Of a DNA stretch of 64,000 nt, positions 58,502-64,000 are shown one piece after another. This DNA is from an uncultured Tateyamaria sp. (lineage in GTDB: Bacteria > Pseudomonadota > Alphaproteobacteria > Rhodobacterales > Rhodobacteraceae). The notes under the pieces were generated by a model, which saw only the letters and a program-made list of their open reading frames with translations, was not told where the DNA came from and ran no database searches. The translations under genes were made by a program, and so were the position numbers. Position 1 is the first letter of the stretch, and each line of letters opens with the position of its first letter. Location of the stretch: contig NZ_CANNDN010000002.1 of NCBI RefSeq assembly GCF_947503465.1, forward strand, positions 186,001 through 250,000. Reading direction: 5' to 3'.

Positions 58502-59850
58502 GCGGTGTCGCGCCGCATGGCCGCGCCCAGCCCGGCCATCAAGGACTCGAAAATGGGAAAGGACGTGGCGATCGGTCCGCCATCATCCACCGACATCGGC
58601 TTTTGCGTGGCCATGCCCATCACAAGGAACGACATGGCAATACGATGATCAAGATGGCTGGCACAGGTGACACCACCGGGCACATTGCCGTGGCCCAGGC
58701 CGGTCACGGTCCACCAATCAGGCCCATCCTCGACCCCGACACCCGCAGCCCGCAGCCCGGCCGCCATCGCATCAATCCGGTCACTCTCCTTGACGCGCAG
58801 CTCTTTCACCCCGGGCATATGCGTCTCACCCGTGGCAAAGGCGGCGACGACCGACAGCACCGGATACTCGTCAATCATGCTGGCCGCGCGCGCAGCAGGC
58901 ACTTCGATGCCCTTCAAATCCGGCGAAAAGCGTGCGCGCAAATCGGCAACGGGTTCGCCCCCCTCTTCACGCGCGTTTTCAAAGCTCAGATCGGCGCCCA
59001 TCTCGCGCAGCGTGGTAAACAGCCCGGCCCGTGTCGGGTTCAGACCAATATTCGGCACCAACACATCCGACCCGGGCACAATCAATGCGGCACAGACCGG
59101 AAACGCAGCCGAGGACGGATCGCGCGGCACTTCGATATGCAGCGGCGTCAACTCGGGCTGACCCTTCAACGTGATGACACGGCCCGCCTCGGTCACTTCG
59201 GTCGAAATGTCGGCGCCAAAGCCCGCCAACATGCGCTCCGTGTGGTCGCGCGTGGCCTCGGCCTCGATCACAACAGTTTCGCCCGGGGCGTTCAGACCGG
59301 CAAGCAGGACCGCAGATTTCACCTGCGCCGACGGCACGGGCACGGTGTAGGTCACCGGCACCGGATCGGCGGCCCCCACCAGGGTCATCGGCAACCGCCC
59401 CCCGGCCCGGCCCACAGCCTGACATCCGAACAGGGCCAGCGGATCGGTCACGCGTGCCATGGGACGCCCGTTCAGGCTCGCATCACCGGTAAAGGTGACC
59501 GAGATGGGCGAGGTTGCCATCGCGCCCATGATCAATCGCACACCGGTGCCCGAATTGCCGCAGTCAATGATCTGGTCCGGTTCGGCAAATCCGCCCACAC
59601 CGACCCCGTGCACCGACCACGACCCGCCACCGTGGTTGATCACGTCCGCGCCGAAGGCCCGCATCGCCCGGCCCGTGTCCAGAACGTCCTGACCTTCCAG
59701 CAGCCCCGATATGGTTGTCTCTCCCACGGCCAAGGCCCCCAGGATCAGGGACCGATGCGAAATGGACTTGTCGCCCGGCACGTCCGCCGTTCCCGTCAAC
59801 GGGCCACTGGCGGCAGAAGTCATGGGGATCGGGTCACCGTGGCTGGACAT
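58498..59850 (-). CDS. aroA: 5-enolpyruvylshikimate-3-phosphate synthase
   Basis: Shikimate pathway enzyme, 450 residues. Landmarks: [19 protein letters not shown] (about 24-42), [14 protein letters not shown] (about 95-108), [14 protein letters not shown] (about 117-130) and [23 protein letters not shown] (about 354-376). The overall sequence resembles the class II, CP4-like form, except that CP4 has GNAATG where this has GNSGTG. The ATG start at 59850 is normal. trmB lies upstream on the same strand, separated by palindromic repeat copy 5. Confidence 0.97.
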   Translation of the reverse strand: MSSHGDPIPMTSAASGPLTGTADVPGDKSISHRSLILGALAVGETTISGLLEGQDVLDTGRAMRAFGADVINHGGGSWSVHGVGVGGFAEPDQIIDCGNSGTGVRLIMGAMATSPISVTFTGDASLNGRPMARVTDPLALFGCQAVGRAGGRLPMTLVGAADPVPVTYTVPVPSAQVKSAVLLAGLNAPGETVVIEAEATRDHTERMLAGFGADISTEVTEAGRVITLKGQPELTPLHIEVPRDPSSAAFPVCAALIVPGSDVLVPNIGLNPTRAGLFTTLREMGADLSFENAREEGGEPVADLRARFSPDLKGIEVPAARAASMIDEYPVLSVVAAFATGETHMPGVKELRVKESDRIDAMAAGLRAAGVGVEDGPDWWTVTGLGHGNVPGGVTCASHLDHRIAMSFLVMGMATQKPMSVDDGGPIATSFPIFESLMAGLGAAMRRDTA

Positions 59851-59916
59851 GTGTGCGCTCGCATCTTGTTCGTCGGCGCAGACCTACCCCGCCCGCACAA
59901 TGCCGTCCAGCACCCC

Positions 59917-59979
59917 ATCTTTCTTCTGGCTGAAAATACTTCGGGGGTGAGCGCGCATGCGCGAGGGGGCTGGCCCCCT
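59917..59979 (-). repeat. Dispersed GC-rich palindromic repeat, copy 5
   Basis: Nearly the same as copy 2: TTCTTCTGGCTGAAAATACT, then TCGGGGGTGAGCGCGCATGC and a GGGGGCTGGCCCCC hairpin. It fills the gap between trmB and aroA, seven bases after the trmB stop, where it may end the trmB transcript. Confidence 0.75.
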
Positions 59980-59986
59980 CACGTCG

Positions 59987-60685
59987 TCAGCCCAGCCGAC
60001 GGAAGGTCAGGTAATGGGGCACGCGGCCCTCGCGCAGGGCCTTCTGCTCATACCGGGTGCTCAGCCAGTCCTGCCACGGTGTGCGCCAATCCGCGGGACG
60101 CTCGGCCAACCACTCGAACCCGGCCTTTGGCACCTCCTCGAGGGTTTGGCGCACATAGTCGGGGATATCGGTCGCCACCCGGAAAAGCGCGCCGGGGGTC
60201 AGCACACGGGCCAGCGGCTCCAGATGCTCCTGGGTAACAAAGCGGCGGCGGTGATGGCGTGCCTTGGGCCACGGATCGGGATACAGCAGAAAGGCGCGTT
60301 CGATGGACCCGTCAGGCAACACATCCATCAGATCCCGCGCGTCGCCGGGATGCACGGCAAGGTTTTGAACGCCGGCGCGCCGGATCTTGCCCAGCAGCAT
60401 CGCGACCCCGTTGATGTATGGCTCTGCCCCGATGATGCCGACATCCGGGTTCTGAACCGCCTGGTGCACCAGATGTTCGCCGCCGCCAAACCCGACCTCC
60501 AGCCAGACCGGCTTGCCGTCAAAAAGGGCACCAAGGTCCAGCGCGTCCCGTTCCGGGTTCTCGTCCCAGGACACTGGCCCCGGCGACAGCGCCGCCAGAT
60601 CCTCGTCCAGATAGCGTTTTTGACTGTCCTTCAGGGTCTTGCCCTTGAGGCGGCCATAGAAGTTGCGGTGTGGGCGTGTGCTCAT
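59987..60685 (-). CDS. trmB: tRNA (guanine-N7)-methyltransferase
   Basis: Methylates G46 of tRNAs; 232 residues. The SAM motif WLEVGFGGGEH (about 59-69), IGAEPYINGVA (about 82-92) and LLYPDPWPKARHHRRRFV (about 131-148) are the standard TrmB markers. ATG 60685 gives MSTRPHRNFYGRLKGK; the frame is open to 60754 but the extra part is not typical. Confidence 0.95.
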   Translation of the reverse strand: MSTRPHRNFYGRLKGKTLKDSQKRYLDEDLAALSPGPVSWDENPERDALDLGALFDGKPVWLEVGFGGGEHLVHQAVQNPDVGIIGAEPYINGVAMLLGKIRRAGVQNLAVHPGDARDLMDVLPDGSIERAFLLYPDPWPKARHHRRRFVTQEHLEPLARVLTPGALFRVATDIPDYVRQTLEEVPKAGFEWLAERPADWRTPWQDWLSTRYEQKALREGRVPHYLTFRRLG

Positions 60686-60767
60686 GGCGCGCCGTTTAGC
60701 GCGCGGGGGCAAGCGGGGCAATGGGGGCATGCGCAGGTGGGGTGCACCACCCAAGGGGCCAAGGCGG

Positions 60768-61214
60768 TCAGTCCCGCGCCTTGTCCAGATAGGCGCGCAA
60801 ATCGGCCAGGACAGGGCGGATCTCGACCAGACGGGTGACGTCGAAATCCCGCGCCAACTGTTCGAAATCCGGGCCCATGGCCGCGATTGTCTCGGTGCGT
60901 ACGGTGCGGCCCTTGTCGGTCAGCCATACCCGTTTCGACCGACCGTCATCCGGGTTTGGCCGGGTCTCGACCAGGCCGTGCTGTTCCAGGCCTTTCAGGG
61001 TGTGGGTCATCGTTGTCTTCGGGACCTGGAAGGCGCGGGCCATGTCCATAGGTGTGCGCCCGTTCCCCACACGGACCAGATGGTTGAGCACGCCAAAATG
61101 CGGCGCAATCAGGCCGTGCGGCAGCCGCGCCTCCAGAATGGCGCGGCTGAGCTGTTCAATGATGCCGATCTCGTTGAACACCTCGAAAAAGACCGACGGG
61201 TCGGTATCACGCAT
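60768..61214 (-). CDS. MarR-family transcriptional regulator
   Basis: Winged-helix regulator of 148 residues. The DNA-binding part (about 55-110) has NGRTPMDMARAFQVPKTTMTHTLKGLEQHGLVETRPNPDDGRSKRVWLTDKG. It overlaps the upstream nitroreductase-like gene by eight bases, so both are one unit. A long palindrome in the promoter region of that unit is the likely binding site. The inducer is unknown; a phenolic or electrophile is a reasonable guess. Confidence 0.9.
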   Translation of the reverse strand: MRDTDPSVFFEVFNEIGIIEQLSRAILEARLPHGLIAPHFGVLNHLVRVGNGRTPMDMARAFQVPKTTMTHTLKGLEQHGLVETRPNPDDGRSKRVWLTDKGRTVRTETIAAMGPDFEQLARDFDVTRLVEIRPVLADLRAYLDKARD

Positions 61215-62352
61215 GCACGATCTTGCTTTCCACTCCCCAGCGCGGGCTGTGCGGCACTGGCGCGGCATAACCCAATCGCCCCAACATTTGCACGGTTTCG
61301 CCGTCAGAGGCCAGCATCTCATGGGCCTCTTCGTACAGGGGCGCCATCTCGGGAAACTCCTGCAACGCCTGGCTCATCGGCTGCATGCCAAGCCCCGCCG
61401 CCGTTGTGGCAAGGTTCAGACGCACCCAGTCGCGGCCCGCCATGATCTGGTCCGTGCGACTGTTGCCCTTCGTCGTCAGCCAGACATAGGCCATGCCGGT
61501 CATCGCCGTGCCCGTCACCATCTCCAGCCCTTGCTTGTAGGACAGGCTGTCCCGGTCCATCGCCGCCTCGCGACTGAACAGTCCCGCCAGGCGCAACGCC
61601 TCGAACCCGGGACCCGAAAAATCAATGCCGTCCGGGTTTGCATCCACTTCGCGATGCCCGATCCGAAACAGATCGACGCTTTCCTTGTAGGTCCGTGGTG
61701 TTTCGAATTCGATCTGGAAGGCGCGCGCGGTCAGAAGGCGCAGGGCCGCCACGCGGTCTGGATCGTTGGTCGCATCCCGGCCGGACCCGCGCGTGACCGA
61801 TGCCATGATCCCGTCCAGCACCGATTGGGCAACCGGGCGGTCCGTGTCATAGGGCTCTTTCAGCGACCGGCGGTCCATCACCTGCGAAAACAGCGGCGCG
61901 GGTGTGCCCGCCCCCTTGGTGAACCGCGCAACGGCCACGCGGCGCGCATCCAGCGCCGTGGCATCTGCGCCATCCGGGAACAGGTCCAGGTCAACCCCGA
62001 TCCCGTCCTGGGCTGCGGCCATGACCATCAGTTCCAGAAAGCATCCCAGTCCCACCACGATCTGGCGGCTGAAGGGATCGGTATGCGGCAGCAGGCGATC
62101 CGTATCGACGCGCAGGGTCACCTCGCCCTCTGTGCGCAGATCCACCTGCCAGGGCTGCCGGTTGTGCGGGTTGGGGGCCAGAATGGCATAGGACAGGGCC
62201 CGCATGCGCGGCTCTGTATAGGTGCCGGCCTGTGCCCAGGGCTGCAACGCCGTTTGCGGCGTGCGGGTCACCGCATAGGCGCCCGCGCCAGATGCTGCGA
62301 GGATCGATCCGCCCCCAAGCAGGGCCAGGGTTTTGCGACGGGAAAAAGACAT
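61207..62352 (-). CDS. Twin-arginine nitroreductase-like flavoprotein (Acg-related)
   Basis: Exported protein of 381 residues with a twin-arginine signal (SRRKTLALLGGGSILAASGAGAYA, about 4-27). The mature part has ILAPNPHNRQPWQVDL (about 57-72), DRRSLKEPYDTDRP (about 160-173) and AGRDWVRLNLATTAAGLGMQPMSQALQEFP (about 305-334), typical of FMN-binding nitroreductase-like proteins. It probably reduces an electrophile in the periplasm. The operon with a MarR regulator suggests induction by its substrate or stress. Confidence 0.78.
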   Translation of the reverse strand: MSFSRRKTLALLGGGSILAASGAGAYAVTRTPQTALQPWAQAGTYTEPRMRALSYAILAPNPHNRQPWQVDLRTEGEVTLRVDTDRLLPHTDPFSRQIVVGLGCFLELMVMAAAQDGIGVDLDLFPDGADATALDARRVAVARFTKGAGTPAPLFSQVMDRRSLKEPYDTDRPVAQSVLDGIMASVTRGSGRDATNDPDRVAALRLLTARAFQIEFETPRTYKESVDLFRIGHREVDANPDGIDFSGPGFEALRLAGLFSREAAMDRDSLSYKQGLEMVTGTAMTGMAYVWLTTKGNSRTDQIMAGRDWVRLNLATTAAGLGMQPMSQALQEFPEMAPLYEEAHEMLASDGETVQMLGRLGYAAPVPHSPRWGVESKIVHA

Positions 62353-62364
62353 GGGTCACTCCAT

Positions 62365-62411
62365 TGGTGCGATTTCGAACTATAACGTGAATATAGTACG
62401 ATTCCGCACCA
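62365..62411. promoter_or_regulatory. 47-bp imperfect palindrome, probable MarR operator
   Basis: Arms of 20 bp (62365-62384 and 62392-62411) match at 16 of 20 positions when one is reverse-complemented, around ACGTGAA. The inner ACTATA/TATAGT and outer TGGTGCG/CGCACCA parts are perfect. It starts 13 bases before the nitroreductase-like start codon, in the region shared with lldD, and is the likely site of the MarR protein encoded in the same unit. Confidence 0.75.
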
Positions 62412-62473
62412 AACAAGTCCTATTTCGCACTTGATTGCCTGCGTCACAACTTCTCTTGCCTGAAATCGGTCTA

Positions 62474-62496
62474 ATTGGTAAGCAAACCTAACCAAT
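62474..62496. promoter_or_regulatory. ATTGGT/ACCAAT inverted repeat before lldD
   Basis: ATTGGT and ACCAAT lie 11 bases apart, 15 bases before the lldD start. GntR-family regulators of lactate and pyruvate genes often bind TTGGT/ACCAA-type sites, though usually with a shorter gap. It may be the operator of an LldR-like repressor encoded elsewhere. Confidence 0.4.
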
Positions 62497-62510
62497 ATCG
62501 GAAGTTTGCC

Positions 62511-63674
62511 ATGCCCGTCATCACCACCATCGACGATCTGAAACGCATCTATGAACGGCGCGTGCCGCGGATGTTCTATGATTACTGCGAATCCGGCAGT
62601 TGGACCGAGCAGACGTTTCGCGACAATTCCTCGGACTTCGATGCGATCCGCCTGCGCCAGCGCGTGGCGGTCGACATGTCGGGCCGGTCTACCCAAAGCC
62701 AGATGATCGGACAGGATGTGGCGATGCCCGTGGCCCTTGCCCCTGTGGGCCTCACGGGGATGCAGCATGCCGATGGCGAAATGAAGGCCGCGCGGGCGGC
62801 AGAGAAATTCGGCGTGCCGTTTACCCTGTCCACCATGTCCATCAACTCGATCGAGGATGTGGCGGGCCATACCGACGCGCCCTTCTGGTTCCAGCTCTAT
62901 ACGATGAAGGATCAGGACTATGTCAGCCGCCTGATCCAGCGGGCCAAGGATGCCAAGTGCTCGGCGCTTGTCATCACGCTCGATTTGCAGATCCTCGGCC
63001 AGCGCCACAAGGACCTGAAAAACGGCCTGTCCGCACCGCCCAAGCTGACGGCCAGGACCATCGCGAACCTGGCCACCAAATGGGCCTGGGGGATCGAGAT
63101 GCTGTCGGCCAAGCGCCGCGAATTCGGCAACATCGTGGGCCATGTGGACGGCATCAGCGATGCATCTTCGCTGGGGGCCTGGACCGCCGAACAGTTCGAC
63201 CCGACACTGGACTGGGCCAAGGTCGCGAAGCTGAAGGAACAATGGGGCGGCAAGGTCATCCTCAAAGGTATTCTGGACGCCGATGATGCCAGGATGGCCC
63301 TGAAAGTGGGCGCCGATGCCATCGTGGTGTCGAACCATGGCGGCCGACAGCTCGACGGCGCGCTCAGTTCCATTCGCGCCCTGCCCTCGATCCTGGATGC
63401 GGTGGGCGATCAGGTCGAGGTACATCTGGACAGCGGCATCCGGTCCGGTCAGGACGTGCTCAAGGCGCTCGGTCTCGGGGCCAAGGGCACCTATATCGGC
63501 CGCGCCTTTGTTTACGGACTGGGTGCGATGGGGCAGGCCGGTGTCACCGAAGCCCTGACTGTCATCCACAAGGAACTGGATACAACCATGGCGCTGTGCG
63601 GCGAGACCAGCGTGGCCAATCTTGGGCGCCACAACCTGCTGGTGCCCGAGGATTTCGGCGGGCGGTGGCAATAA
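62511..63674 (+). CDS. lldD: FMN-dependent L-lactate dehydrogenase
   Basis: Oxidises L-lactate to pyruvate at the membrane with FMN; 387 residues. FMN and catalytic motifs: FYDYCESGSWTEQTFRDNSSDF, LAPVGLTGMQHADGE (about 78-92), TLSTMSINSIEDVA, and AIVVSNHGGRQLDGALSSI (about 270-288, catalytic His in SNHGGRQLD). C-terminal YIGRAFVYGLGA (about 331-342) is also typical. ATG 62511 has GGAAG six bases upstream; the in-frame start at 62475 lies inside the putative operator. Confidence 0.94.
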   Translation: MPVITTIDDLKRIYERRVPRMFYDYCESGSWTEQTFRDNSSDFDAIRLRQRVAVDMSGRSTQSQMIGQDVAMPVALAPVGLTGMQHADGEMKAARAAEKFGVPFTLSTMSINSIEDVAGHTDAPFWFQLYTMKDQDYVSRLIQRAKDAKCSALVITLDLQILGQRHKDLKNGLSAPPKLTARTIANLATKWAWGIEMLSAKRREFGNIVGHVDGISDASSLGAWTAEQFDPTLDWAKVAKLKEQWGGKVILKGILDADDARMALKVGADAIVVSNHGGRQLDGALSSIRALPSILDAVGDQVEVHLDSGIRSGQDVLKALGLGAKGTYIGRAFVYGLGAMGQAGVTEALTVIHKELDTTMALCGETSVANLGRHNLLVPEDFGGRWQ

Positions 63675-63705
63675 GGGGTTTCGCCGCAGCGCGCTGCGGC
63701 GACCG

Positions 63706-63752
63706 GCTGGGGCTCTGCCCCAGACCCCGTCGTATTTTCAGTCGGAAGAAAC
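63706..63752 (+). repeat. Dispersed GC-rich palindromic repeat, copy 6
   Basis: GGGGCTCTGCCCC hairpin, ACCCCGTCGTATTTTCAGTCGG, then AAGAAACGG: a diverged form of copy 1. It lies 32 bases after the lldD stop and runs into the 3' end of the convergent MFS gene, supplying its stop codon. It may work as a two-way terminator. Confidence 0.65.
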
Positions 63753-64000
63753 GGCAGGTGCGGCGCGCTGTGAGAGCATGCGCCCCCATGCGGGCAGCAA
63801 GAGCGCGGCCACCGCAAACATGATGCCCGCGATCACGTAGAACGACACACGCAGGCCGAACCCTTCGGCCACGAAGCCCATGATGACAGGCCCCAGAAAG
63901 AACGCCGCATAGCCAAGCGCCGCGGCCTGACTGATGGCTGCCAGCCGGTGTTTCGGCCGCACCGCCTGCCCCACAAGACCAAGGGCCAAAGGCCCTACCA
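63738..64000 (-). CDS. MFS transporter, C-terminal part (gene continues past the window)
   Basis: Open minus-strand frame with no start inside the window. The visible last 87 residues contain a cytosolic loop (VRPKHRLAAISQAAALGYAAFFLGP, with a conserved Gly) and two helices (VIMGFVAEGFGLRVSFYVIAGIMFAVAALLL), as at the end of major-facilitator transporters. Substrate cannot be told from this part. Confidence 0.75.
   Translation of the reverse strand, partial: VGPLALGLVGQAVRPKHRLAAISQAAALGYAAFFLGPVIMGFVAEGFGLRVSFYVIAGIMFAVAALLLPAWGRMLSQRAAPAVSSD

Noticed and set aside
58603-60237. 544-codon plus-strand ORF opposite aroA and trmB
   Set aside because: Crosses two housekeeping genes and a repeat on the other strand.
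60835-62385. 516-codon plus-strand ORF opposite marR and the nitroreductase-like gene
   Set aside because: Antisense of two overlapping genes with recognisable families.
62268-63671. 467-codon minus-strand ORF opposite lldD
   Set aside because: Shadow of lldD; no domain and it crosses the operator region.

Overview
The window looks like chromosome from a marine-type alphaproteobacterium of the Rhodobacterales (Roseobacter group). The evidence is the NepR-EcfG-PhyR general stress module with an HWE/HisKA_2 histidine kinase, an Fnr-type regulator beside a formate/nitrite channel, many ABC uptake systems, GC-rich coding sequence with frequent GTG/TTG starts and short gene overlaps, and a GC-rich palindromic intergenic repeat present in six copies.

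Layout. 1-5540: type I secretion ABC transporter (cut by the window edge), TolC-type outer-membrane lipoprotein and a Bap-like adhesin with tandem Ig-like repeats. 5762-15947: glycerate 2-kinase, a CocE-type hydrolase, a five-function peptide-type ABC transporter (dpp-like, with fused ATPases), an alkaline-phosphatase-fold phosphodiesterase and a membrane-anchored thioredoxin-like protein. 16093-20654: acyl-CoA synthetase, LysM/BON protein, MsbA-like ABC exporter and tRNA-Gly(TCC). 20718-31791: one long minus-strand operon for uptake and catabolism of a polyol or short sugar. It holds a binding protein, two permeases, a DUF2160-type small membrane protein, a VOC protein, two ATPases, a fused DhaK-DhaL kinase, a LacI regulator, a TIM-barrel isomerase and a Gfo/Idh/MocA oxidoreductase. 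32073-38434: formate/nitrite channel, small membrane protein, pseudo-receiver, Fnr-like regulator, then HWE kinase, EcfG, NepR, PhyR and Dps.

38.6-54.2 kb looks like an acquired catabolic island. It ends at tRNA-Ser(GCT), next to a broken integrase start, and appears to use CTC for leucine more than the flanking genes. It encodes a complete sugar ABC transporter, two PfkB/ribokinase-type kinases, an FGGY kinase, a FucU/RbsD mutarotase, an M42 peptidase-like protein and a BtpA/SgcQ protein with overlapping genes, an aldo/keto reductase, a lactonase-like amidohydrolase, a TIM-barrel isomerase and an odd methyltransferase-like gene fused translationally into the transporter operon. The substrate is not evident; this is the best candidate for an undescribed pathway.

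54461-64000 returns to housekeeping genes: small lipoprotein, YchF, PagL-like lipid A deacylase, TrpA, an NTF2-like protein, Cmk, AroA, TrmB, a MarR regulator with a twin-arginine nitroreductase-like protein, L-lactate dehydrogenase LldD and the end of an MFS transporter.

The clearest regulatory finds are two mirror-image overlapping EcfG-type promoters between nepR and phyR, and a 47-bp imperfect palindrome in front of the MarR-linked gene pair. All calls rest on reading the sequence and recalled family knowledge; no database search was run.
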